A stretch of DNA of 64,000 bases from Sipunculus nudus (taxonomy: Eukaryota > Annelida > Sipuncula > Golfingiida > Sipunculidae): NCBI GenBank assembly GCA_026874595.1, contig CM049313.1, forward strand, positions 79,990,659-80,054,658. The letters are read 5' to 3'. Positions 12,001-23,164 of the stretch are shown here, in pieces (position 1 is the stretch's first letter; every line of letters starts with the position of its first letter). The notes beneath the pieces are model-generated. The model searched no databases. It was given only the letters and a program-made list of their open reading frames with translations, and was not told the DNA's origin. Both the position numbers and the translations under genes were made by a program.

Positions 12001-12536
12001 TAGACTGGTACCCCGCTCTATTATGGCACCGCTGCTCTAGGCCAATCATAGAGACGGGCGTACAACGCCATCTTCAGATCTCCCGGGAGACTGGCTCCAA
12101 CCCCAATATGTATTATATATGATAAAAATAAGCATTTCGTTTGCTCAGAGAAGTTGTCAAAAGTTGGCTGTACATTTCGTGTGACATTTATGATTAGATT
12201 AATAGATATTGATAATAAACCAATGCAAATTACAGTTGAAAATCAAAGATTCAGTGGATCATATCATCTGTACATCCATTAGTCAATTTTTGTGCAACAA
12301 CTCATTTTTCAATATTTGGAAACTATAAATAACTAAAGAAAGTAATTTTAAAAGAAATCTTAACGGATAACCAGCCAGGATCGCTTGAACGTCCATGACG
12401 GTCAGTGTTAGCGTGAAGACTGGAGCTGGAACCAGTTAAGGTAAGTCAGGAGTTGCAACTGGGAGTACTTAAGATGGCGTTGTACGCCTGTCTCTATGAT
12501 TGGCTGAGGGTCATAATAGAGCAGGGTACCAGTCTA
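12001..12536. mobile_element. 536-bp Mutator-like MITE with 9-bp target duplication
   Basis: Second long copy, with the same ends as the element at 6978 and an interior that is clearly homologous but diverged. It is flanked by perfect GCACAGCCT at 11992-12000 and 12537-12545. The target position matches that of the three 92-bp miniatures, so this copy may preserve the ancestral form of that insertion. No protein domain is present. Confidence 0.8.
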
Positions 12537-12822
12537 GCACAGCCTCCCCTCAATCACACTATTCCCCTATAGAGGGCAGCACAAGCAACATGGCTTTCAC
12601 AGCCTCCCCTCAATCACACTATTCCCCTATAGAGGGCAGCACAAGCAACATGGCCGGCACAGCCTCCCCTCAATCACACTATTTCCCTATAGAGGGCAAC
12701 ATGGCCTGCACAGCCTCCCCTAAATCACACTATTTCCCCAACAGAGGGCAGCACAAGCGACAGGGCCGGCACAGCCTCCCCTAAATCACACTATTCCCAA
12801 ACAGAGGGCAGCACAAGCAACT

Positions 12823-13090
12823 ATAATTTGTGCTTGTTGTGTTGATGTGATGCTTGTGTTGCTGGCTCCAGGTCCCTGGTGGAATAATAATAGGACTGGA
12901 TCTCCTGTACTGGTCGTGCTACTGTTGTTCCTTTCTTTAGGTCACTGGTGTAATGATATTGGGCTGGGGTCCTTTTGTGTTTGTTATGTTTGTGGCGCCG
13001 TGTATAGGCGAATAGTCAGATAGAATAGAGGTTGTGCTGCTTTATGTTGCTTGTCCTTCCCTCCATAGGAAAATAGTCAAACACAGGGGA
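12823..13090 (-). repeat. degenerate, inverted satellite monomers at right border
   Basis: After the last regular monomer the sequence reads as the reverse complement of satellite-like units. Examples are GTTGCTTGTCCTTCCCTCCA with TAGGAAAATAGTCA (13040-13080) and TTTAGGTCACTGGTGTAATG (near 12937). The latter is the reverse complement of the CACCAGTGACCTAGAGAGGG unit of the left border. The array is thus bounded by related units in opposite orientation. The divergence is high, so the match rests on short shared cores. Confidence 0.55.
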
Positions 13091-13907
13091 GAATGTGCTT
13101 GATGTGGTGTTTCTTGCTTGTTTAACCACCTGTTTCCCATTTCTTTATAAGGCTGATAAATCCCATTTTGACCATTGTGGGTTTCTTTCCAAGTTATCAG
13201 AGGCTTTCACTCCAACACATTTATTGGTCAAGATATGACGGATCATTACAGTGCTCTTTTTTAACTGGATTTTAAATGAAGTGGCTCCTGGAAGAGCAAC
13301 GCCATATTGCTCTAATTTTGTCCTCGTTTTTCATTGTCTGACTGTTTACTTATCTCAGAGTTTGTAAGTACAACTATGAAGTCTGAAAGCTTGCTTTTGT
13401 GAGAATAACCCTATCCACCGCATGGTGACCACCCCACAATATCGACAACCCCACATTTACGACCACCTTTCCTGGTCCCGAATATTTTTAGTGTCATTTC
13501 AATTGTAAATCACTCTTGAATTCAGAATTACGGGCCGATTTCTAGCCGAAATGCTAATTAAGTCCCATATAATTTGATATATGTCATCTGAGAGGTTTAT
13601 ATCTCAGTAATAACGTTTCGTACATCGTTCAGATATTCATCATGACCATTTCAACTTTCCTAAGTTTTTCTTAAGACTTAATTGCCTATTTCTTATTGCT
13701 TTATGCTTTGTTATATTTTGTTTTGCTTTGATTCCTTGATTTGTTTTGCCTTTCCCTTAAAGCTACCGTTTGAATTTTATAAATAAGCAATCACGTGACT
13801 ATTTCATGTAAGGTTGAAATGTAAGATGATCTTGGTTATTTTCTTCAGGGATTTGAAGTAGGATATTTAAGATGGACTCCTAAATCCAGTCAGTGTGATA
13901 TTTGTAA
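13091..13907. other. intergenic sequence, nothing recognised
   Basis: AT-rich unique sequence between the satellite border and the Tigger element. No open frame above about 60 codons, RNA gene or repeat was supported. Confidence 0.5.
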
Positions 13908-14624
13908 TACAGTGGAGCGCCGTTCATCCAAACATCTCGGTGGAAACTGGTTTTGTTCAGATAGACGAACGTTCGGATGAACGGTCATCTGTAAAATGAA
14001 ATCGTTGCATCGATGTTGTCATCCCGGTATTACTACTAAATGGTGATACGGTGTCATGGACTTCGGTTAGTTTTCATAGTTATAAAAAAACGGGACTAGA
14101 ACGGAATAATGTGTGATAAATACCTTATTACTTACACAGAATGAACAAATCAAACTTTCAATCAAGCTATTGTAATATCTTTAATTACTTTATTAAGATT
14201 ATTTGTCAGTGAAGTACATGTACCAGCTAATCTTTCGTTGAACGTGTGAATATCCGCCATGATAGATTAACCGCCCTCTTTGCCGCCCCCTATGAGCAGA
14301 CAGTTAAACTAAATGTGCTTGTGAGACTCATTTATTACTTGCTGCAATGTAGAAATTGAAAAAATATAAAGAAATTTTAGATAAATGCACAGTTTATTTA
14401 CAACAATAGTGCGAAAATATCACACACATATCACATGATAACTGATGAACATGGGGTTCGGTTGCTCACATGCGTCGAGAAAGTCACATCATAAAATCAG
14501 TTGAAATAACTGCGGATATCAGACTGCCTGGAACGATAACTGCCTACCTGATTTCAGACTAAAGTAGCACACTCAAGTGAAGCGGATCGGCCTTCGGTAG
14601 GCTCTCTAACCACGACAAAACACC

Positions 14625-16162
14625 TTAGGCATGAACAAATGCCTCTGAAGCTGAGGGTGGGGGCTTCGCGGGAGCTGTGTCTTCCTCGTCATCAGATGTC
14701 TCGGGAGCAGCTTCTTGAGTGACTGACAGCAAAATCTCCTCGTCTGTCAGCATTGCAGCAGTTGGTAGATCACCATCACAGTGGAGCCAGTCAGCAACTA
14801 AACGATTTTACGGATAAACGGTGTTCGGGTGAACGACGCTCCACTGTATCAGTTCATTGTAGTCCGAGTCCAACGCCTTTGCAGCTGAGCTGACCTGAAT
14901 GTCTGTCGGTGATTCCACCTCATCCGCATCAGCTGGAGGCTGAACACCAGCAGGAGATTTAGGCTCCAGAAAAAGGGAGTTCTTCCAGCACTTGTGGATT
15001 GTAGACTGTCTCAGGTCATTCCAGGCATCACCTAACAGGTTGATAGCATCACGCCAGTTGAAACTACGCCTCCGTTCTATGATGGACAAGCTGTTGTCGA
15101 CGCAGTCTGCAAGCAAGAATGACAGCAGGCGTTTACGATAATATCGTTTTGTACATTCTATGATGCCAGCATCACAGGGCTGTATCTTGCTGGTGCAGTT
15201 CTTCGGCAGGAAGATACACCATATTTTCCCGTCACTAGTCCGCAAGTCATCTTCATTGGGATGGGCGGGGCAGTTGTCCACAAGAAGTAATGCGCGTTCT
15301 GGCGTCTGCTTCAGACTCTCCCTGGCATATTGACGGACGGACGGGACGAATTCCTGGTGAAACCAATCCATGAAGAGCTCACGGCTTATCCACGCGTTTA
15401 TTCTGAGCCCGATACGCAACAGGCAAGGAGTCCATGTTCACGTGCTTTAAACACCTTGGACTTCCCAATCACCAGGGGGCGCACTTTGTGTTCAGCAGTT
15501 GCATTGGTGCACAAGAGAGCAGTAATCCGCTCTTTTGACACCTTATGTCCAGGAGCACATTTCTCGAACGCATCAGCTAGGGTTTTGTCTGGCAAAACCT
15601 TCCAGTAGAGACCTGTCTCGTCGGCGTTGTACACTTGACAGTCTCTCAAACCTATCCGTTCTTGCAATTCACGCACGTGGGATCGGAATTCGTCGATGTG
15701 GCTGGTGTCCGTTGACACGGCCTCTCCCTGAATCCCAAGCTGCCAGATGCCGTGACGTTCCTTGAACCGCCTGAGCCACCCACTTGACGCCAAAAATGTA
15801 CTGTCAGAGCCATGCATCGACTTGTTGTACATCGCTGCCTTCCATCAGGATTGGACGGAAGAGATGGGGCTGCCTTTGGACTGTTCCTGCAGAAACCATG
15901 CTTATACGGCCCCATCCAGCTTGTCATCAGACGCAGTGCGCATCGTCTTTCGTCTCTTGGAAACATGCGTGTCTAGAATCTGGCCCTTGAAATACTTTAG
16001 CTTCTGAACACCCTACTTGATGTAACTAATGGTAGATCTGCCAACATTGAACTCTCTGGTCAGCTCAGCTGCCTTGGTGCCTCGATCAAGTTTCTCCAGA
16101 ATGCTGAGTTTGTCTTCAAGTGACAGGACATGGCGTTTGCGCTTGCGAGACCCCGACTCCAT
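14625..16162 (-). pseudogene. Tigger-type DDE transposase pseudogene
   Basis: In life this would be a cut-and-paste transposase with an N-terminal CENP-B-like helix-turn-helix and a DDE catalytic core. The start at 16162 opens a basic segment with KRKRHVLSLEDKLSILEKL, followed by a second DNA-binding region (GSDSTFLASSGWLRRFKERH). The three catalytic aspartates are visible in YNADETGLYWK, LLVDNCPAHP and IQPCDAGIIECTKRYYRK. An acidic, proline-rich tail ends with a stop at 14625. The gene is dead: in-frame stops lie at 16013-16015, 15902-15904 and 15845-15847, there is a frameshift near 15400-15420, and an inserted terminal-repeat fragment with another stop sits near 14808. The DDE residues are intact, so decay is moderate. 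Confidence 0.9.
14800..14848 (-). repeat. solo Tigger terminal-repeat fragment inside transposase gene
   Basis: About 49 bp ending GACGCTCCACTG followed by TA is homologous and co-oriented with the right terminal repeat at 16665-16712. It splits the transposase tail between the DYNELIQ and VADWL segments. It looks like the remnant of a related element that inserted at a TA and was then mostly lost, or an imperfect excision scar. Confidence 0.7.
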
Positions 16163-16714
16163 CTGACATGAAACTTGAGTGCTGTGTTGTCGTGGTGAAG
16201 ATTTGCTAAATTGTGAATGAACTTGCGTGTCATGGTATAGCTTATATAGAAGATAGATTTGCCTGCACTGTTAAACTGCTAGAATAGTTCAAGTTCGAGC
16301 GTATCAGAGTCCGAACATTATCAGCTCAAAATCTACTCGCTCTCATGGCCGGATGGTTTGCAGGTGTGAACAACTCGACATTGCAGGACACAAGGTTAAT
16401 TAGGGGACTCGGCCGGTGGCAGTTTTCACACCTACAACTGCTCAAGTGAGTACATGCCTAGGCGAAGGGTTTGCTGCGTGTGTACAACTTGGGTAATTAG
16501 GCGTTGTCACACCTGCAAAAACGAACCGGTGATGCATTCATAATTAGTCGGGAATGGGAGTGATTACACCAGCCATTATCACTTTTTCCTATTGAATAAA
16601 TATTACTTTTATATTTCCAGATTTTCACGATTATCACGGATAAACGGTCATAATTTCGGTTCTTCAATTTTAATTACGGATTAACGGTGTTCGGGTTATC
16701 GGCGCTCCACTGTA

Positions 16715-18023
16715 TCCGTATCTTACTTGTACCAGAACACCTTGCTAGTCGGATAGATGAACATTAAAACTGTAGCGACCCCAGGGCTGGTGTGAGTAAT
16801 ATTATTGCCAAAACCATAGTGATACAATATCCCTTAGGAATGAAGAGCAAGTTTCAATATTTCACTGAAACAGACACCACATATTGGAAGTGAGCGTCTG
16901 GTGATTAACAAACATAAATTTATGCATTCGAATGAACGATACATGAGCGAAAATTACACAACATGAGACAAATGAATATAATTTCACTAACGAGCTCTGG
17001 CTCTGTCGTATAAGAGGCTGTGTAAGATTTTGTAGGTTTTGGCTGGTCCAATGATTCGTTCACTATAGACCCTCTTACTGGCAATTTTTTAGTCACGGGC
17101 GAGGGTTTTGGAGATACACTAATTTCCCTTCTTTTAGAAAGTTGGAATGTTAATTGTGATGTCATGTTGGGCAAATAGGTCTTATACAGACATGCCTTTA
17201 TCCACCATGATACTGTCCCCTTTACTGCATTTTTGCATAAAGCCCCAAAACAGGCTATCGCGCGCGTCACGCGTCAAGCGTCAAATCCGATATAAGTCGT
17301 TCCACTCTATTCCACTCTATGGAGCGATTTTCGACGCGTGACGCGCGCTTGCCGCGTTAGGATATCTGATTATGACATAACTTAAGAAAGGATTTTCTTC
17401 CAAAGAACTCCCATTCTATATTAAACTGAGGGTGAAACGTTTGTTATAATTCATTGAACTATAATTATTGATTTGTATCTGGATAGAAAACGTGTAACAA
17501 AGCAACACAAATATATAAATATCGTTAAGAATAGTAAATTAGTTCTGTCATATTTACAATACGTTTGGTCACAAACAGATACATATTATTCTGTTTTGGC
17601 CACTTCTCTCTACAATCTGACGGTCACTTGCTGATCCACCGTAGGCCAAGGGTATGTGTTACCAGTCCATGTTGACATACTCCTACGACTTCTTTAGCAG
17701 TGTTCCTGTTTTTACAATTAGAGAATTTAGCTTGTTGTGCAGCAGGACAGTTTGTTTCTGTATGGGGCATTCCATTCCATCAATTATTTATAATACGAGT
17801 TGAAGGGAACTTTTTGCCGAAGTCAGCAGGCATGAAATAAGAAACTAGATCTCAAGTTGCCATTATATCTGTATCTCTCCACTGAGAGTAAAGGAAATTT
17901 ATCCCAGTAATGACAATATTGGCAACTGAAAATTCAGAAATATTAAACATGAGGGCTAATTCGTAGTTGCACTTTTGTTGTCTTAGTTTAATCATAGGAA
18001 AAAAGATTTTCCTTCTTTTAACA
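16715..18023. other. intergenic sequence, one unsupported open frame
   Basis: An open frame of 116 codons on the minus strand (16920-17270) encodes a Ser/Pro/Lys-rich stretch (REISVSPKPSPVTKKLPVRG). It has no recognised domain, start context or splice signals that I can defend. It overlaps the edge of a GC-rich inverted repeat. The remainder is AT-rich with nothing recognised. Confidence 0.4.
17260..17348. repeat. GC-rich inverted repeat (16-bp arms)
   Basis: GCGCGCGTCACGCGTC at 17260-17275 is the exact reverse complement of GACGCGTGACGCGCGC at 17333-17348. They are separated by 57 bp that include a short direct repeat, TTCCACTCTATTCCACTCTA. The CpG density is far above the surroundings. It may be a tiny palindromic transposon remnant or a structured regulatory site. 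Confidence 0.6.
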
Positions 18024-18070
18024 TCAGTTACGCCATCTGTAGTTTAGGCCATACGTCTTTTTACGTCAGT
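18024..18070 (+). repeat. minisatellite unit (~42 bp), left of LINE
   Basis: CATCAGTTACGCCATCTGTA followed by GTTTAGG and TTTTTACGTCAGT is the same repeat as the block at 20468-20640. The LINE therefore split a pre-existing small array. Confidence 0.65.
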
Positions 18071-20467
18071 CTTTTTTATTCCATAAATCATCTTACAAAA
18101 AGGAAATAACATAATAGTACCATACAATCACAAAGCGACTTACAACAAATAATATGCCAATACAATACAAGCAAAACACAAGTGACGCAGCAAAGTAGTA
18201 CGTAGAATAAGGAAAGAGTCATACTTAAGAGATAAATGCTACGTGAAACAAAGTACATGAAATAAAACATAATACGTATATAGTCAAACTTACAGTAAGA
18301 ACAGAATATCTCTTGCACAAGTATTTTAGTATATATTTAAAAATAAACGTTATCAACTTGTTTAAATTTTGTTCATGGTTGCATGAAGATGATCTCAGGG
18401 TGGAGAAAGAGGGGTTATCATGATAAAAAAAAAACCAAAGAGAGAGAGAAGAAAGAAATGATTGGGGGGGGGGGATTCTAGGAGGTTGTTGTCTGTGCCA
18501 GATGGTTTGAATGATTCTCAACTGCTTAGTTGAGGTTTCAGAAAACATTTCATCCCACTTTTTATAATTTAGGGATATGTTCCATTCTTATAAGCAATAT
18601 TTCCTTCTATGGTATAGATCTGTTTGACATATGATTGGTAACTGATGAAATTTGGCATAATATCTTTACATTTACTCACATATATAAATCGTTTAACTAA
18701 TAGTGTGAGGGTGTTTAAAAGAGGATTGTTGTTGTAGCTGAAGATAACAGACTTCATACTGAAGCTACTTTCAGGTATTATAATATGTAAATTTGCAAGC
18801 CATTTTTTTAATTGTGATACTATGGTCTGTGTTACACAGCAACTATAAATATATGCACAAGAGTTTCCTTCTCTTTTTCAAAGAGTGAGCAGAGCTCACT
18901 ATCAGCTTTACCTATCCTATATAAAAAAGGGTTGAGAGTTATATTTCTGTGAATTATTCTGAACTGAAACATTCTTAATACTTCTGATACTTTGGTTCTT
19001 TTTATGTTCTTGAAGGCTTTAAATACTAAATCTTGACAATCACATTGCATTTCTTTAGACCACTTTTCAATAGCCTTCTTAGGTTCTGTACAGACTGCTA
19101 GAATTAAATCATTATAAACCTTTTGTGTAACTTTCTTGATGTTCATTATTGTTTCAATTTTTGGTTTATATGGACTGTAGTTATCCATGTTAATACATGT
19201 TTTCACAGTTTTTTCCCAAATAGCTGGGATAGCATCGATTAAACACATATACTGCATTTTGTCAAATTTTGCTTTTGTACTGTCTACAAGTTCTGCATGT
19301 GACTGGAATATATAGTTTTTACCATTATATTTTAAAACTTCATACAATTTTGTTACACCTGCATTATACAATTCTTTATTATACACCGTTGTTTTATCTA
19401 TTTTGATATGAGAGTTGAAAAATAACTCTTGGCTTAAAATTTCGTCAGGAGTATATACATTATTGAAATTGTATTTGCACCATGCATTTAAAACTCTCTC
19501 CAAAATGGATTGCATGTTTTATCAAATTTACTTGTATCACATGACTTAAGGTAACAATTGAATAGGTAAGAACCCAGTCTCTTAAATTGTAAATTAACAA
19601 TTTGCCTCCAACCTTCATCCAAGGGGCCCGACAAGAAACGCTTTACCCAAGAAATTGTTAAAGAATTAAATTTAGATTTCAAATGTACCATATCTAGTCC
19701 TCCTTTTTTCTGCTGGTGCTATAAGAGTAGTTCGTTTTATCCTGTCTTGTTTACCCCAAATAAATTTCCAAAGTAAGGCTTCAATATCCTTCATATAAGC
19801 TAAGGATGGATTTGGTAACACTTGCAGTGCATACATCAGTTGCGATAAGATGTGGGCTTTTATAATGGTAATTTTCCCTGACAGTGACATACCTCTGTAT
19901 GACCATACATGTATTATTGTTTTAATTTTGCTGAGGATTTCTTTATTATTGTCTTTCATTTTTTTTCCAGTCAGGATGGACAGATATTCCCAAAATTTTT
20001 ACTGGTTCAGTGCTCCATTTGAGACCTAACCTTTCTATATTATCTTGTTCATCAGCATAAAGTGTCATAGGCATTACTACAGATTTTTCAACATTTACTT
20101 TAAGTCCAGAGATTTTGTTAAACATTTCAAATGTTTTAAGAAGTTCTTTAACAGACTGGGAACCACCAGTGAGAGTAACAACTGTATCATCTGCATATTG
20201 AATTAATTTGTGTTCATAACCCCCAATATTTACACCTTTAATTTTTGCATTATTCCTTATCTTAACAGCTAAAATTTCTGAGGCTAGTATAAATAAATAG
20301 GGAGACAAGGTGCAACCTTGCCTTAGACCCCTTCTTATAGGAAAGTATGTAGTTTCCCATCCTCTATTTATGACACAACTGTTAATATTTGAATAAAGTA
20401 CTTGTACCAATTTCCTAAAATGTGGTCCAAAATTTAGTAAATCTAATGTATTTTGAATGTAGGCCAA
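18071..20467 (-). mobile_element. Tx1/L1-type LINE, 5'-truncated and frameshifted
   Basis: Read on the minus strand, four overlapping pieces form the C-terminal half of a non-LTR retrotransposon ORF2. The reverse transcriptase palm (19946-20467) has RRGLRQGCTLSPYLFILASE and the YADD catalytic box. The thumb (19672-19959) has WSYRGMSLSGKITIIKAHIL and FIWG. A Cys-poor C-terminal region follows (18832-19691). The wording of these motifs fits the Tx1 branch of the L1 group. Frameshifts fall near 19950, 19680 and 19500, the first beside a T homopolymer. The 5' end is cut off inside the reverse transcriptase. The 3' end lies at a short T/A tract at 18071. TCTTTTTACGTCAGT flanks both sides (18056-18070 and 20468-20482), a likely 15-bp target duplication. 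Confidence 0.85.
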
Positions 20468-20640
20468 TCTTTTTACGTCAGTTGAGCCATCTGTACTTTT
20501 AGTTTTACGGCTTTTTACGTCAGTTATGCCATCTGTACTTTAGGTTTTACGCCTTCTCGTCAGTTGAGCCATCTGTACTTTAGGTTTTACGCCTTTTTAC
20601 GTCAGTTATGCCATCTGTAGTTTAGGTCATATGCAGCACG
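20468..20640 (+). repeat. ~42-bp minisatellite, 4 copies
   Basis: Units contain TTTTTACGTCAGT, then TGAGCCATCTG or TATGCCATCTG, then TACTTTAGGTTTTACG. The same unit occurs across the LINE at 18024-18070, confirming that the LINE landed in this array. Confidence 0.8.
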
Positions 20641-20732
20641 TCCCAGTGTTCCGAGAACAAACATGAATCTGGCATGTGTTTATAACCCTGTGAAGTGGTG
20701 CACTGCCTTGTCGTCATGGGTGAACTTCTCTA

Positions 20733-21815
20733 TACTCATAAGGAGTTCATGAGGGTCTGGGTCCCTGTAGACACGGCTGATAACTCAACTCATAAGGGGT
20801 TCATGAGGGTCTGGGTCCCTGTAGACACCGCTGATAACTCAACTCATAAGGGGTTCATGAGGGTCTGGGTCCCTGTAGACACCGCTGATAACTCAACTCA
20901 TAAGGGGTTCATGAGGGTCTGGGTCCCTGTAGACACCGCTGATAACTCAACTCATAAGGGGTTCATGAGGGTCTGGGTCCCTGTAGACACGGCTGATAAC
21001 TCATAAGGGGTTCATGAGGGTCTGGGTCCCTGTAGACACGGCTGATAACTCATAAGGGGTTCATGAGGGTCTGGGTCCCTGTAGACTCCGCTGATAACTC
21101 AACTCATAAGGGGTTCATGAGGGTCTGGGTCCCTGTAGACACGGCTGATAACTCATAAGGGGTTCATGAGGGTCTGGGTCCCTGTAGACACGGCTGATAA
21201 CTCATAAGGGGTTCATGAGGGTCTGGGTCCCTGTAGACACCGCTGATAACTCAACTCATAAGGGGTTCATGAGGGTCTGGGTCCCTGTAGACACCGCTGA
21301 TAACTCAACTCATAAGGGGTTCATGAGGGTCTGGGTCCCTGTAGACACCGCTGATAACTCAACTCATAAGGGGTTCATGAGGGTCTGGGTCCCTGTAGAC
21401 ACGGCTGATAACTCATAAGGGGTTCATGAGGGTCTGGGTCCCTGTAGACACGGCTGATAACTCATAAGGGGTTCATGAGGGTCTGGGTCCCTGTAGACTC
21501 CGCTGATAACTCAACTCATAAGGGGTTCATGAGGGTCTGGGTCCCTGTAGACACGGCTGATAACTCATAAGGGGTTCATGAGGGTCTGGGTCCCTGTAGA
21601 CTCCGCTGATAACTCAACTCATAAGGGGTTCATGAGGGTCTGGGTCCCTGTAGACACGGCTGATAACTCATAAGGGGTTCATGAGGGTCTGGGTCCCTGT
21701 AGACACGGCTGATAACTCATAAGGGGTTCATGAGGGTCTGGGTCCCTGTAGACACGGCTGATAACTCATAAGGGGTTCATGAGGGTCTGGGTCCCTGTAG
21801 ACTCCGCTGATAACT
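20733..21815 (+). repeat. 54/49-bp minisatellite, about 21 copies
   Basis: The unit contains CATAAGGGGTTCATGAGGGT, CTGGGTCCCTGTAGACACCG and CTGATAACTC. A 54-bp form carries an extra AACTC before CATAAGG; a 49-bp form lacks it. A CACCG/CACGG/CTCCG polymorphism marks sub-types that recur in blocks. Stretches of 54-bp units leave an 18-residue frame open (THKGFMRVWVPVDTADNS), but the 49-bp units break it, so coding is unlikely. Confidence 0.9.
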
Positions 21816-22489
21816 CATCACAAGGTTCCTCTCGGTCAGGTGTAGCAGGTTCGGAGATGGTGATTTCCACCTCGTCGCCAGTCTCAGGGGTGATCCAGGT
21901 GGTATCAGTTTCAAACTTCTTTAGCCTTTTTTTGCCAGGGTCGGGGCCAAATACATTGAAAAGTAATCATTACAATTACAATTACTTCCAAAAATCCCAA
22001 TTACAATTACAAATTACTAAAATTTTACAAAGTAATGATTTGATTATAATTACATTTGGAAAGTAATTAAGTACCTTCAGTTACTATATAAAAAATATTG
22101 TACAGATTGTAAAGTATCAATTATGGTAGGAAGGCCAACTGATTAAATTTATACATGAAAAAACTGCAAACAAAACATATTCAGTCTGGTCTCATATACT
22201 AAAGTGCACATCAGCTATACAAAAGATAATATATCATTGGATAATGTTCAAATTTACACTTTTATCTTATGGGAAAGTAAAACTGGTTGTCATCATCATA
22301 TATGAACATTGAGTGAATTGTTCATAATATCAGGCATAAAAATATTTGCTGAATCAGTGTTTTGACAAAAAATTGAAATATCTGAAACTAACTATGTAAA
22401 CTCGCTGCGTTTATCATTGCGCGTACGTCACTGTGAAAAGCTTTGTGCAGTATGGAAAATCTTAAGACACCCCCATTGCCAGAAAAATC
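21816..22489. other. AT-rich intergenic DNA with ATTAC-rich segment
   Basis: Nothing coding was found. At 21960-22085 there is a run of TACAATTACAATTACTTCC-like words and AAAGTAATGATT/AAAGTAATTA words on both strands. This is the type of sequence often found at ends of decayed DNA transposons. No complete element could be delimited. Confidence 0.4.
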
Positions 22490-22597
22490 AGGGGCGGATA
22501 CAGGATTTTAAAAAAGTGGGGCTATTATTTTTGTATTCCTGATTTTCCTGATTTAATTCGGTCGAAATGGGGGGGGGCGCCCCTTATATCCGCCCCT
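22490..22597. mobile_element. 108-bp palindromic MITE-like element
   Basis: AGGGGCGGATA at 22490-22500 is the exact inverse of TATCCGCCCCT at 22587-22597, with a GGGGGGGGCGCCCC stretch just inside the right arm. Size and shape fit a short non-autonomous DNA transposon. I could not define a convincing target duplication, so the superfamily is left open. Confidence 0.6.
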
Positions 22598-22658
22598 TGG
22601 CATCACAAGTCCAGCGGGACGTTACATTGTCTTGTCACTGAGGAATATGCTGATGAGG

Positions 22659-22661
<3 letters not shown>

Positions 22662-22701
<40 letters not shown>
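22662..22701. repeat. (AT)n microsatellite
   Basis: About twenty uninterrupted AT dinucleotides, self-complementary. Confidence 0.9.
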
Positions 22702-22703
<2 letters not shown>

Positions 22704-23164
22704 CATATTTAAGAATTTAAAGGCTCACATGACTATTATAGATATACTGTAGAAGATTTAGAAAAAAATGAAAAGAACGTAATGGGATATCGAAAATAGC
22801 CCATAGAGAGACACCTCTTAACACATGGTCATTCCACAAAAAACAAAGTAACTCCGCATCATACATTCCGCGGGGAAAACTTTTTAAAGATAAGGTTAGA
22901 TAAGATATAGTTTATTGTTAAAATATAAATGTAATAAAATCACATACAATAGTATTTGGAGTGGCTGGCTTGCTTAAACAAACACATTAAGCAAGAAATC
23001 ATAAAATAAATTGTGTATAAAAAAGACGAATGACTAAAAATGTCACTTGGTTATTGTGCCGCAAGTGATATATTTAATTGCCGAACAGCTGAAGCGTATG
23101 TGCTAGTTTGAGTTCCTTTGGAATTGCCTGAAAGCGACCTATACAGAACCACCGATATCATTTT
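22702..23164. other. AT-rich sequence, possible LINE tail
   Basis: The minus strand of 22895-22975 reads like a LINE 3' tail (GCAAGCCAGCCACTCC followed by an AATAAACTATATCTTATC-like end). It directly abuts the next LINE. No coding part is attached, so this is tentative. Confidence 0.3.

Larger units (their letters stand above)
1724..12822 (+). repeat. 60-bp satellite array with insertions
   Basis: The monomer is 60 bp and contains CAGCCTCCCCTCAATCACAC, TATTCCCCTATAGAGGGCAG and CACAAGCAACATGGCTTG. It repeats head to tail through most of this interval. It is interrupted only by a 390-bp spacer (three copies) and an inverted-repeat transposon family (five copies). Single-base variants (GCGGCATG, GCAAGATG, AATTGC for ATCACA) recur in fixed order, showing higher-order organisation. 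The 60-bp period is a multiple of three and the monomer has few stops, so frames reading 20-residue repeats stay open for hundreds of codons. The same DNA is open in more than one frame and lacks any gene architecture, so I treat it as non-coding satellite. Confidence 0.95.
13910..16712 (-). mobile_element. Tigger/pogo-type DNA transposon, decayed
   Basis: The left end CAGTGGAGCGCCGTTCATCC (13910) and the right end ...GGCGCTCCACTG (16712) are inverted repeats. Each is flanked by a TA dinucleotide (13908-13909 and 16713-16714), the target duplication of Tc1/mariner-superfamily elements. The 2.8-kb interior carries a minus-strand transposase pseudogene. The terminal inverted repeats also contain shorter sub-repeats of the GGATGAACGG / CCGTTTATCC type, as in other Tigger elements. 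A third copy of the terminal sequence lies inside the gene near 14846. Confidence 0.9.

Noticed and set aside
2118..12822. Regular repeats resembling a CRISPR array
   Set aside because: Monomers are directly adjacent with no unique spacers, there are no cas genes, and the context is animal DNA.
20695..21418. Proteins with 18-residue repeats
   Set aside because: Frames are broken by the 49-bp units and come from the minisatellite period.
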